Origin: Luzula sylvatica
Taxonomy: Eukaryota; Streptophyta; Magnoliopsida; Poales; Juncaceae
Assembly: GCA_946800325.1 (NCBI GenBank)
Contig: OX326957.1
Coordinates: forward strand, 29,809,054 to 29,873,053
Length of the DNA: 64,000 nucleotides
Reading direction: 5' to 3'
Part shown: positions 1 to 11,371 of the stretch, one piece after another
Layout of the letters: every line of letters starts with the position of its first letter
Position numbering within the stretch: position 1 is the stretch's first letter
The notes under the pieces: generated by a model
What the model was told of the DNA's origin: nothing
Database searches by the model: none
What the model saw: the letters and a program-made list of their open reading frames with translations, nothing else
Translations under genes and position numbers: made by a program

Positions 1-856
1 GCATTGGAACAACTACATAAGCCACTCCTGCAGTTGTAATGTATGTTTTGATGTTTGGATTGATGAATGTGTAACTATTGTAATAGTAATTTTGATGATT
101 GGGTTAATGTAATTGAGAAATGTACTTTCTTTCAAACTTTTTGGTTTGGAGTAATTAATGTCACTCTCTCTCTGTATATATGTGTGTATGACTGTACATA
201 TAATAATTATTATTTATTAAAATTTAATTAATTATTAAATTGAATTATATATTATTAAAATTATTTATAATTCAATCACTGCTGAATAATAACATTGAAA
301 ATAATGATAATATATTTTACAATGTATACATAACATGATCACTTTATTTCAAATTATCAAAATATTATTATTGGCTTGATTGAGAGAAGGGTTGAAAGAA
401 GGTACAGCAAGACATCTATGCAATAAAGATAAAAATCCATCCAAAATTTACTACACAATACTCAATCCTAAAATTAAGCAACTCTTAAACTTAATAATCA
501 TCCTTAAAAGCATATAATAAAGATTCTTAACAACAAAATACCAAATACAAAACTCAATCCACCATTCTTGATAAGTAGAATTATAATTTAGAAAGATGTG
601 TGCTTAATACATGATAAATTGAGCATCTAATTCATTCATATGTATACACAAACACCCACAAATTCACCAAATTGTTGGATAATATTTTAATTAGTACTTC
701 TTGAAAATAAAAATGACTCCAGTACTACAATTGGTACTTTACTTGATCCTTTAATTAAGGATATCTCTACACAAACAAATTTATCAATTTAATATCAGTA
801 CATCACAAATTCATCTACTACTTTAATTGATCCTTTAATTGATGTATAGTACTTTG

Positions 857-857
<1 letters not shown>
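1..857. other. AT-rich intergenic; possible end of an upstream gene or transposon
   Basis: Mostly AT-rich sequence with no supported gene. The first 39 bases read in frame as ALEQLHKPLLQL followed by a stop. This could be the C-terminus of a gene that starts outside the window, but 12 codons are too few to identify it. The phrase atgtttggattgatg occurs near base 51 and again, inverted, near 1356, so this stretch could also belong to a transposon spanning to about 1435. Confidence 0.3.

Positions 858-917
<60 letters not shown>
858..917. repeat. (AC)n microsatellite
   Basis: An uninterrupted run of about 30 AC dinucleotides. It lies 0.55 kb upstream of the GPI mannosyltransferase gene. An apparent 88-codon open frame across it encodes only Thr-His repeats and is not a gene. 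Confidence 0.97.
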
Positions 918-918
<1 letters not shown>

Positions 919-1473
919 TAATCTTCAATCAATACCAGTACTATACCTAGAAAATGTTCAAATTGTGAGCAAAAAATCATTTCGTAATACACTAGAAAAT
1001 CAAATAGTAAAGTTGGATCTACAAACCTGCAAGGGAGGACACAAATTACTTCCAACACTAGCGATCTGTGAGAGAGAGGGGAACACTAATAACTTCCAAA
1101 GCTAGCAGATCTGATAGAGAGGAGACTTGATAGAGAGAGGAGTGGGCTGTGGGCATCAAAGAGCTTGAAAAGGGATTTTATGGAGAGAAGACAAAGAGGC
1201 GAGTGTGGTAGCTTCAGCTTCAGCTTCGTTAATTTCTCCCGCCACATTTTTTTCATTCCCGCTTTTGTCACCCAGGTAATTCCCGTGAGAGTCACGAATG
1301 CTGTAATAGAAAGATATGTGGAAGTTAGAACTGCAGTAATATAGCAAATACATCAATCCAAACATAAGATTTAGGCTAATTGCAGCAGTTCGCACTACCA
1401 ACTTCCTTTATTATACTCATCCAAACATGTCCTTAATTTACTCTTCTTATAATGCTTCACTTCCAGATTTCCA
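918..1473. promoter_or_regulatory. 5' flank of the GPI mannosyltransferase gene
   Basis: This flank contains GA-rich tracts around 1070-1145 of the kind common in plant 5' leaders. Next comes a stretch (about 1270-1435) ending in a form of the gtttggatgag / ctcatccaaac motif often seen at MITE ends. No clear TATA box could be assigned. The real promoter probably lies here but its limits are not visible. Confidence 0.3.
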
Positions 1474-3087
1474 ATGGCAATGGCGGGATGGAATCTGAAC
1501 CGTCTGATGAAGATCTCGGCGATCCTACGACTGATCCTCGTATTCTACGGAGAATGGCAAGATGCACACATGGAGGTTCCGTACACCGACGTAGATTACC
1601 TCGTATTCTCCGATGCGGCTTCCATGGTAGCTTCCGGAAGGTCGCCCTTCGAGCGCTCCACGTATCGTTATTCACCTTTGCTCGCATTCTTGCTCCTCCC
1701 TAATTCTTGGGTTCACAGATCTTGGGGCAAATTCGTCTTTTCAGCTTCCGGTACCGCCCAATTTGATCTTTAGTGGTTAATTTTGGCTCTGTTTGATAAA
1801 TTTGTTAAAATTCTATTGAGTTTCGGTGAATTCATTAATCAATTCCAATTTTTTATTGAACAGATTTGCTTGTTGGTCATTTTATCGACACCATTTTGAA
1901 GCTGAGAGGCGTACCGGAGAAAATTAGGGTTTTGTCAGTGGTTGTGTGGCTCTTCAACCCATTTACATTTACAATCGGTACGAGGGGAAATTGCGAACCG
2001 ATTGTCTGTGCCGTTATTCTCTGGATTATTATCTGTCTCATGAACGGTGTAAGTTTTGCTTCTCTTCATTTCGTAAATGTACTCAAAGAGTTTCTTTTAT
2101 GCAATTTGGTCCCTGAGATTATTTAATATACATAATTTTCATATTGTTTTCAACTTTTTGCACCATTTCATATGCGTTTTTATTCTTTTATTACAGGAAA
2201 GGTGTTTCGAGCGGCATTTTGGTACGGGCTCATCGTACATTTTCGTATCTACCCCATAATTTATTCCCTTCCTTTCGTTTTAGTCCTCAGCCAACAAAAC
2301 TTGGGCCAAAATGCAAAACCTGCATTAACTCAATGGAGCTCAAAACCGAAATCCACACCACATAAAAAAGCAACTCTACTATCCCACATCGTTGCGCTTT
2401 TTACAAAACAAACCCTACTCTTCGGCATAATTTCCGCATCCGTTTTTGCAATTTGCACCCTCCTTTTCTTTTATTTATATGGGTGGGAGTTTTTGAACGA
2501 AGCTCTTTTATATCACCTGACAAGGACCGATCCGAGACATAATTTCTCGATTTATTTTTACCATATTTATCTAAATCACCAAAAAGGGTTTTCAGTTGGA
2601 GAGAAAATTGTTTCCTTTTTGCCCCAATTAATTGTCCAACTTGCGTTGGTTTTGAAATTCGCTCAGGATTTACCGTTTTGTCTTTTTCTCCAAACAGTCG
2701 GGTTTGTTGCCTTCAATAAGGTATTATTAAGTTGTATATTTTATTTTTTTTCGTTTAATTCTTTTAAATGTTTTAATTTTTGGAATTATTTTTCAGGTAA
2801 TTACAGCGCAATATTTTGTATGGTTTTTCTGCTTGTTGCCTTTAATACTTCCTTGGACTCGAATGAGGCTGAAATTTGAAGGACTGATTTGCATATTTGT
2901 ATGGATGGGGTCGCAAATCCATTGGCTTATGTGGGCTTATCTGCTCGAGTTTAAGGGTAAAAATGTCTTTTTACCTCTCTGGATCGCGAGCCTTCTATTT
3001 TTGGTGGCGAATACTATTGTCATGCTTGTGGTTATTAGGCACCATAATTATTCTCCCATTTTTGTCCAAGCTAGAAAAATTGAGTGA
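1474..3087 (+). CDS. PNT1: GPI mannosyltransferase 1 (PIG-M / PEANUT1 type), four exons
   Basis: Exons 1474-1750, 1864-2046, 2197-2720 and 2797-3087 join with GT-AG introns into a 424-aa protein, close to the family's usual length. PIG-M is an ER multi-pass enzyme that adds the first alpha-1,4-linked mannose of the GPI-anchor core, using dolichol-phosphate-mannose. The diagnostic luminal DxD motif is present as YTDVDY (D39, D41) just after the first membrane segment. It is followed by the family block [18 protein letters not shown] and later [18 protein letters not shown]. About eight to ten hydrophobic segments are visible. The exon 2/3 junction was placed at g|gtgtaag to keep the reading N-G-K-V. 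The start ATG lies directly before conserved sequence, and another in-frame Met (residue 3) follows. It is the first of four collinear + strand housekeeping genes. The symbol is the Arabidopsis one, by homology. Confidence 0.93.
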
Positions 3088-4400
3088 TTATCTTTATTAA
3101 TTCGGGACGGTAATTTTATTTACATTTTTTGTTTTTAGTTTGATGTTGTCTTTCTCGTGAGATATATTAATGATCATTACGTTCACGAAAAGTATGTTTT
3201 CAAAACTTGCATAATCATAAAATAGTGATAAATGCATATACGAGACAGAAATATTTTAGTCATGAAAGAATAGTAAATTGAGGAGTTTTTTCCAAACTAT
3301 TTAATTTAAAACTTGCATTATCTTATCGAGTTAAAAGTAGTACATAATTTGGCTAGTGTACCATAAATTGTTATTTTTTTTCACCAGCATTTTAAGGTAT
3401 TAATGGAGATGCGAATCAAACTTTTTGATGATTCTTTTTCAAATACTCGCATAATTTCGAATTCTTTAGAGGCTGTTTTCACATATTACATGATAAATCA
3501 AATTTTACTTTTTACTTTTTCACATTTTAAATCATGTTACCTCTTACGAAATGCACATTTTTTTTTATTGAATAGAAAAACACGGTTTGATGTTAATAAA
3601 AATTAAATCCATAACTTATGGCATATAATTGAATCCATTAATAACTATATCAAATCGTCCGAGAAGGTTCTGTTTGGATCCTCACGATCAAAGGGACATG
3701 GTACGATTCGACCATCAGACCTGGTAGGTGAATGATACGATTAGATCAGAACGGTTTTGTCAAATTGGTTACCTTAAACCGGTCCAAGATACGGTTCATA
3801 AAATTGATTTGATCCGGATCCCCATGGTCGCCCCGACATTTTGTTGGAATCAAAAGAAAATGTTGTTTGGAGAAGCAAATGGCGGTGGTACACTTTCCGA
3901 ATCCGGTCCAAATACACTTTCAAATATATCTATGAAATTATTGTAAAATATATACACAATGCGAAGTGAGTTCAAATAATTTTATTTTGAAATTATATTA
4001 TCATTATTAACATAAAAATCGGTCATTTGAATTTCTATGAGAAAACACGATTACTATAATTGTTGCGTGTCGCAAGTATTATCCTAGTTGATAATAATTT
4101 TGGAATATCTAATAGATGAAAATTATAAGCACAACTGATTGCACAAAAATATAAATCTCAAATAAAAAAAGTACATGAAATAAAACCATATTACAGAATT
4201 ATGACTAAACAATCTCTCTCTGTCTCTTGCTTGGTAATAAACCCAGAAATGAGTTCACGATTTACTACAAATCCATTAATTCGGGGCCACGATAATTAAT
4301 CCGAGAATGGAATTCTCAGTTATCACATCCAGTGAATTATGTGTTTGTCTTTTACTGACAGAGTAGGTGTGATGATGACACTATCATTTTGAGCTTATAG
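3088..4400. other. Intergenic, with a Helitron-like 3' terminus near 4085
   Basis: No gene is supported. The AT-rich 3' flank of the mannosyltransferase gene is followed by a GATC/CGGT-rich patch (3655-3880) of unknown nature. The segment 3961-4085 resembles 13953-14082: both carry a gagttc-aataat-ttattttgaga phrase. It ends in a small hairpin-like gcgtgtcgc, then an AT spacer and CTAG, as in plant Helitron 3' ends. No 5' TC terminus could be fixed. Confidence 0.45.
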
Positions 4401-6136
4401 ATGGTACGGCTCCAGTTCCACCCCATCGCCGCCGCCGTAGCAGTCGGGACCGCCGCCGTGCTCCTCCTCTTCCGAAATCGACGCTTCCACGCTAGAGCGA
4501 TGAGTCCCACTATCCTATTCCTTCTCGCCAAATCCCGTGAAGAGAAGGAGCTCGTTCAATCCCTAAAATTCAAATTCGAGAATAACAAGGGCTTGTTAAA
4601 GATTTCTGATGACGATAAGGATATAAGGCTTCTTCTGGAGAGCGATGTTGGCCTCACTGATCAGTGTGATTTTCATACGGAGATGTATATGGATGCACTT
4701 TGTGCGAGCAAATTTGGCAGACTGCTTGTTTGGTCCCCTAGGCTTTCTTCTACTCACGATCTCGTCTCCAAGTGAGAAAGCTTCGATCTTTGAACTGTTG
4801 TAAATATGTTTCTTTTTTTCAAATTGATTTGTTTCTTTTTTTAGGAACTTTCATGAGATACCAATTGGTACGGTTTGCTTAGCAGACGTCCAATTCAAAG
4901 GAAGAGGTATGTGATTCTTCTCAATTCTTCTCAATTCTTCTTCGTTCAAAATGGTATATCCATTTTCATAAGTACGGTTCTTAAAGGTCGTTCGCAAAAT
5001 GTGTGGGAATCGCCATTGGGTTGTCTTCTTTTCTCGTTTACATTACAAATGGAGGATGGAAAGAAACTTCCTCTCTTGCAATATATTGTTTCTCTTGCCG
5101 TTACCGAAGCAATCAAACAATTATGTCAAGATAAAGTATGCAATTAAAAAGTATTATATATTGTGCGAAAATTGTTTTTTAAGGGTGTCGATTTTTTTAG
5201 GGTTTGGAGCAAATTGATTTGAGAATAAAGTGGCCGAATGATCTCTATTTAGACGGGCTTAAAGTGGGTGGAATCCTTTGTACCAGCTCGTACCAGACCA
5301 AGTTCTTCAATGTCTCTGCCGGTACGCATACTCTTATGCAAACTTGTAGAATTTCTCTCTCTATAATTTTATGCAATTTATGAATTAATTTATGTTTTTG
5401 GGTAGGTATTGGTTTAAATTTGGATAATGAGAACCCTACGACTTGTTTGAATGCCGTGATTCAGAAAATGAATCCAAATTCGGTTAAGCTCAAAAGGGAA
5501 GAGATTTTGGCATTATTTTTCAACAAGTTTGAGAATTTGTTCGACATTTTCGTGAATCAAGGTACATATAATTGTTGGTACTATCATAATTAGTACTATT
5601 ATTGGTTATAATGTAATAATATTATTTTTTCTGTTTGTACAGGATTTCATGTTTTGGAGGACCTATATTGCAAAACATGGCTTCACAGGTAACAGAACAA
5701 ATTTGTGGCCTTTTGGGTTATCTTATAATAAAATCATGCGTAGTTTTTTTTAACAATTTATTTTGATAGCAAAATTTGATTTCTTTATTGTTTTAATATA
5801 GTGGGCAAAAGGTTGTCATTGAAGAAAATGATGTCAAAGTTGAAGTTACGATTCAAGTGAGTTAAATTAACATAAATTAATATTTAGCGAAAGTTTATTC
5901 AAATTATAATAAAACCATATTTAGTGAATGTTTTTGTTTTGAAGGGATTAACTGAATCTGGATATTTATTGGCCACTGATTTTGAAAATAAAACTTACGA
6001 ACTTCATCCTGATGGAAATAGGTATCCCTAAATAATTATCTGTTATATCATTTCAATTAAGAAAAAAATTCAATTAATTATTTGAATTTGCAGCTTTGAT
6101 TTCTTCAAAGGACTTGTCAGGAGGAAATTGGAATGA
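4401..6136 (+). CDS. HCS1: Biotin--protein ligase (holocarboxylase synthetase), nine exons
   Basis: Exons 4401-4771, 4845-4906, 4987-5135, 5201-5321, 5406-5561, 5643-5688, 5802-5856, 5945-6021 and 6094-6136 keep one frame and give 359 aa, like the plant HCS1 family. The enzyme makes biotinyl-5'-AMP and transfers biotin to a lysine of carboxylases such as acetyl-CoA carboxylase and methylcrotonyl-CoA carboxylase. Visible hallmarks are the biotinyl-AMP loop GRGRSQNVWESPLG (GRGR at 143-146), the catalytic block KWPNDLYLDGLKVGG (K204) and the C-terminal SH3-like domain ending DFFKGLVRRKLE. The first 35 residues are hydrophobic then basic, as expected of a transit peptide. A second in-frame Met in RAMSPT (about residue 34) could start a cytosolic form, as reported for Arabidopsis HCS1. 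That second start is inference. Confidence 0.94.
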
Positions 6137-6748
6137 AAACTAAAAAGTTATTTTGTAATGTTCTTTTTTTTGTGCGCTTTAATTTCTCGAAATGTACTCG
6201 TGTAATGAATAAGCTCTTTGAAAGAGAAGAGATGGTTTGTACATGTAATTGTATAGTTTCAGAAATTTGCACATAAACAAAAGCACTGAAAAATCTTCAC
6301 CCATTTGAACTGAAATCAAACTTTTCGTCGAGTATTTAAATTATGAGTATTTCGACTCTCAATAGTTACTTCAAAATCTATAGAATTGAAAGGATCTCTT
6401 ATATAACCTAGTTTGAACTCGGCTCGATTCTGGTTCCAGCTCAGCTCGGTTCGAACAAAATCTGTGCTTTTTGGGCTTATGAGTAAAATTGTTCGAATTT
6501 AACCTAGTTCGAGTTCGAACAAAAAAGTATTTCATACAAGTTTCATGGCCCATGGGCTTCCAATAACAGTGTAAAAGTCTGGTCACGCGATCACACGTGA
6601 CCTTCATCCTCTCTTTTGCACTTCTCGTCTCTATACAAAAACCCTAGCCAAAACCCCAAGCCAAGCCCTACAACTCACTCTTCTCCTGCATAACAATAAC
6701 AATGGAATCTTATCCATTTCTTCATTTCTCTTGTTTTTCTAAATAATT
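6137..6748. promoter_or_regulatory. Intergenic between HCS1 and TWINKLE
   Basis: The HCS1 3' UTR is followed by a stretch rich in cgaac / gttcg words (6415-6540). Then comes a CT-rich leader with caaaaccctagcc (6636-6660) just upstream of the TWINKLE start, typical of plant housekeeping 5' leaders. No separate gene is seen. Confidence 0.4.
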
Positions 6749-9586
6749 ATGCGCTCGAGCTATATTCGTTCTCTAAGAACTCTTCTCAGTCGCCCTGTAA
6801 TGGCGGGCTCCCCTTATTCGCGCCTATTTCATCTCTCCAGCCACAGAGCCCCTCTTTCTATAAGCCAATCAAAACCCAATTCTAGATTTACCCTAAATAG
6901 CATGAGGCAACACCGTCCGTCCTCTTTACGGCCTGTTTTGCCTCGTAAATCTGGTAAAAATCTCAAAGCTCCGTCTTTTCTGGTTTCCTGATTTTTCTTG
7001 GCTAATTTGATTTGTAATTTGACGTTCTTAGTTCATACACTTAGCTTGACGAACCAAAGAGAATCCAGGTCCAAATTTATGATATATTGTGTGAAGAATC
7101 CAGAGTTTCGCACGGTTCGCCCAACTGTTAATAACAGAACAGGTAATTTCCATTTTTTAATTTTTATATTTTCATTATTCGAGTTTTGGTTAATTTTTTC
7201 ATTTGCTTATATTTGTAGTTCATACCGCAACAGTCTCAGAAGAATGTAAGAGACTTAAGTACCCAATTCCATTAATATTTCGTCATTTTAAATGTATATA
7301 TAAATATTAAAAGACTAACTTAAATTTTCAATTGTTCGTTTTCATGTGAAGACCCGCCTCGTAGATTTGGTAAGAAACTAAATTTTCAAATCAAATTTTG
7401 TTTATTATTTTATATTCCCTATTAAGGGTATATACGATAATTCATAGTTTTACTTCTTACCAACGCTTACAATTTGTTTTCCTTGGAAGTTCATACAGTC
7501 TCTCCTTCTAGAAGTGGTAACTCTCTCTCTCTCTGCCCTTTCCTCTCTCATCCAATCACACCAATCTAATTAATCTTCAAAAATTTCTTAATAGCTTATC
7601 CTGTACCGGCGGAGAGAGAAAACACTAATTTGCATCAGCGTCTATTTCAATTAAAAAACGAACTTAATAAAATCGGAATCCACTTGCCCTCTTACAGACC
7701 TGGCCAGCATGACAAGTTGCTATGCCCTGAGGTACATCTTCTTCATATTACTCGCAAATAAACCCCTCTATTTTGCCGTATTTACAATCACCTCCCCCAA
7801 AATTAATATCTTTTGTGATAATAGTGTCAAGGAGGTAATTCGCAAGAACGCAGCCTTTCTGTCAACATACGCGAAGATGGGTACATATATTATTTCTTTT
7901 TCCTTTTCCTTTTATTATTACAAAATATTTATTTAATTGACGAATTTTAATTATTTTTTTGTTCTTTTAATAAGACGTGGCGCTGCTTGGTACTGCTTCA
8001 GAGGAAAGTGTGGATACACAGGAGGAACTGATGTGAGTGAAAATAAAAATTATATTTTTTAAATTTAGCTTAACATCTTTTTATTTTTTAGGGTACGAGT
8101 GGTACGAGGAAGGTGGAGAAGGCGGTACCGGTACAGAAACCAAAAGTGCCTAGAAAAATCACCGAAGAAGCGCTCGATTTAAAGCCCCTTAGCAACGACG
8201 TATGTATTTAAAACCCTAATTTTCCATTCTCATTTTTTTAATTATTTATCTCTTTATTAATTCATTATTTTTTGTTTATTATTTCAGCTTATTAATTATT
8301 TTAGAAGCAGAGGTATTTCTGGAGAGACGCTTAGGAGAAATCAAGTTATGCAAAAGTTATCTTCTAGTGGCGTGGTACGCGATTATTTTATATCTTAATT
8401 TTGGAGGGGTAAATATGTAATTCTCTTGTTTTTTTATAGCCTGCTATTGCGTTTACGTACCGAAGAAATAAAGTTCTCGTGAGCTGCAAGTACAGGGAGC
8501 TTCCGAAGAAATTTTGGCAGGTTTAGATTTTTTTTTTATTTAATTAGTTTTATTTTAATGATTTAATAATAAAAAAATAACTGTATTGTTTTTCTACATT
8601 ACAGGAAGCTAACACGGAGAAAATACTTTACGGACTCGACGACATTAAATCACAAAAAGACATCATCATTGTAAGCAAACCAAATTTCATGCTATTTTCA
8701 GTTTCGTGGGGACCAAAATGAAAAATTACTCGTATTATTTTTTGTAGGTGGAGGGTGAGATGGATAAGTTATCAATGGAGGAAGCGGGTTTCAAAAATTG
8801 TGTTAGCGTACCCGACGGTGCACCCCCTCAAATCTCCAAAAAAGATCCTCCCGTGAAAGAAGAGGTTACAACTCGCAACATGTCATTATTAATTAATTAA
8901 TTTATTATAATAATAAAAATAATAATAATAATAATCTTTTTTTGATTTGTTGTTATCTAACAATATTTTCTTAAAATGTTGTTTGTGAAGCTAGGATACG
9001 AAATACCAATACTTGTGGACCTGCAACGAGTACTTGTCACCGGTACGTTTTCAATTCGACCCCTAAAATTTCGTAATTTTAATTTTTGTGTTATTTTTAT
9101 TTAATTAGGCGTCGAGGATAATTATAGCAACTGATGCTGATGCACCTGGCCTGGCTTTGGCCGAAGAAATAGCTCGCAGACTCGGCAAAGAAAGGTATCG
9201 GTTTTTACATAATCTAGGGACTTCTTTGCAAATTTCTCATAATTTCTTTTTGTTTTTATAAGGTGTTGGAGAGTGAAATGGCCAATGAAAAATGAAGTCG
9301 ACGGTACACATTGCAAAGATGCAAACGAGGTTATATCATAATATTTATATAATCAATAATTTCATATATACCCCTAAAAATATCGTTATTTTAGGTGTTG
9401 GTGTATTTGGGACCCGAAGCATTAAAGGAAGTAATCGACACTGCAGAATTGTACCCAATAAAGGGATTATTCAAATTCAGCCATTTTTATAATGAAATTC
9501 TAAGTTATTACCAAGGTTGTGCTCTAACCATGTGTAATTCCACTGGCTGGCAAGAATTGGATAAATACTACAAGGTATATATATAT

Positions 9587-9637
<51 letters not shown>

Positions 9638-11064
9638 TAAGTAATATCATTTATAGGGGTATTTATAATATTTCATTTTTTTTTAATTTTTTTAAAAGGT
9701 GGTGCCAGGAGAATTAACTGTTGTATCGGGAGTACCGAATTCGGGTAAAAGCGAGTGGATCGATGCATTGATGGTGAATTTAAATCAGTCTCTTGGTTGG
9801 AAATTTTCTCTTTGTTCTATGGAAAATTCGGTACGTTTTTAATTTTATTTCTTGGAAAATATCGTTTATGCCCTTTAAGTTTTTGATTATTGGGTTGTAT
9901 GGATGGGTGAAATAATTTAGGTAAAGGACCATGGAAGGAAGCTAATGGAGAAGAGGATTAAGAAACCCTTTTTTAATAGAAAGTAAATATTATATTAGTT
10001 TTTATACAAAATGGATGATTCATTGATTCATGCTTAATAAGTTTTGACGTGTAAAATTTTAGGGGCGTGGAAAGATTGAACAGAGATGATCTCGAGCAAT
10101 GCATGCATTGGCTTGATAACAATTTTCATTTGATCCGGTACTAAATGATTAGTTTTATTTTATTTATTTTTTATATTTATTTATTTATTGGTGTTTAATA
10201 TGTCGAGAGTAAAGGTGTGAAGAAGATTCTCTTCCAAGCGTTAAATGGGTTCTATCACTTGCAAAGGCCGCGGTTTTGAGATATGGTGTTAGGGGTCTCG
10301 TAATCGATCCATACAACGAGCTCGATCACCAAAGAGCTTCTAATCAGTTCAGATTTTTTTTATTATTATATTTTTAGGGGGATTTACATATTTACCCTTT
10401 GTTAAACTTAAAATTACATATTTACCCTTCTTAAAATTAAAATATCATATTTACCCTTTCATAAATCTAAACTATCATATTTGTCCAAAAATTAAAAATC
10501 ATCCAATTTCTCCGTTAAACTTAACGATCAACATTTAAAATTACTATTTTAACGGAGAAATTGGATGGTTTTAATTTTTTGGGTAAATATGATATTTTAG
10601 ATTTTTGATAGGGTAAATATGATATTTTAATTTTAAGAAGGGTAAATATGTAATTTTAAGTTTAAGAAAGGATAAATATGTAAATCTCCCTTATATTTAT
10701 ATTTATTGGTGAGTTAACCGTTTATTATTTATTTTTTCAGGACTGAAACGGAATATGTGAGCCAGATTTTGACGCAAATAAAGCGATTTGCTCAGCACCA
10801 TTCTTGTCATGTTTGGTTTGTAGCTCATCCAAGACAGGTACTTTTTTTTGTTGCAAATTACGCCGCCTCATTTTACTGTATTTACGGATAAAATATACAT
10901 GTTGTGATTTGGCAAAATGTGTGGGTATAGATGCATAATTGGAAAGGAGACGCGCCGAACATGTATGACATCAGCGGAAGCGCGCATTTCATAAATAAAT
11001 GTGATAATGGCATTGTTGTTCACCGAAATACTGATCCTAATGCTGGCCCCCTTAATCGTGTTCA

Positions 11065-11109
<45 letters not shown>

Positions 11110-11371
11110 CTAATTTAATGCATATTTTGTGGTTAGATTTTGGTGAGGAAAGTAAGGAATAAGGTTGCGGGTAAAATTGGAAACTGCTACTTGAGATATA
11201 ATGAGTAAGTAGCTTATATTTATTTTACATTTTAAGCTTCGATTAATTTGTTTTAAGAAAAATATACGCATCAAATATTTGTATTGAAATTAATAATTGT
11301 GCAGGATAACTGGTGAATACTACGAGGATCCTGAAGATCAAATTATCGAAAAAACTGGAGAGAATTATTAA
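6749..11371 (+). CDS. TWINKLE: TWINKLE organellar DNA primase-helicase, 25 exons
   Basis: I assembled 25 exons: 6749-6953, 7062-7142, 7219-7245, 7352-7369, 7490-7516, 7595-7731, 7825-7880, 7975-8032, 8092-8199, 8288-8374, 8440-8520, 8605-8670, 8748-8864, 8995-9042, 9109-9194, 9263-9329, 9395-9574, 9699-9830, 9921-9982, 10063-10137, 10215-10346, 10741-10837, 10931-11065, 11137-11204, 11305-11371. They give 738 aa; the Arabidopsis protein is about 700. The protein is the T7 gp4-like replicative primase-helicase of plastids and mitochondria. All domains look intact: a Ser/Arg-rich transit peptide, zinc-ribbon cysteines C163, C166, C191 and C196, Toprim EGEMD (319-323) and ATDAD (379-383), Walker A GVPNSGKS (494-501), a Walker B region at VIDPYNELDHQR, and the motif ISGSAHFINKCDNG. 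Exons 2-5 are tiny, and the exon 2 acceptor (aaagag|aatcc) was chosen only to keep the frame, so the N-terminal join is the least certain part. Confidence 0.92.
9575..9641. repeat. (TA)n microsatellite in TWINKLE intron 17
   Basis: TA repeats begin immediately at the donor of exon 17 (caag|gtatatat) and continue with small interruptions to about 9631. The intron is otherwise short. Confidence 0.93.
10377..10690. mobile_element. Foldback MITE with TTA target duplication (Tourist / PIF-Harbinger-like) in TWINKLE intron 21
   Basis: About 314 bp, almost entirely two inverted arms of about 145 bp. The left end reads gggggatttacatatttacc and the right end is its complement, ggataaatatgtaaatctccc with few changes. 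Both arms are built from reiterated catatttaccctt words. A 3-bp direct repeat, tta, flanks both ends (10374-10376 and 10691-10693). That duplication and the G-rich ends fit Tourist-type MITEs, which PIF-Harbinger transposases move. It enlarges an intron that would otherwise be about 80 bp. Confidence 0.85.
11066..11107. repeat. (CT)n microsatellite at a TWINKLE splice donor
   Basis: The tract begins within the donor of exon 23 (ttcag|gtttctctct) and runs for about 40 bases, so the first intron bases are part of the microsatellite. Confidence 0.93.

Noticed and set aside
839..1105. Open frame across an AC microsatellite
   Set aside because: Encodes (Thr-His)n only; low complexity with no family.
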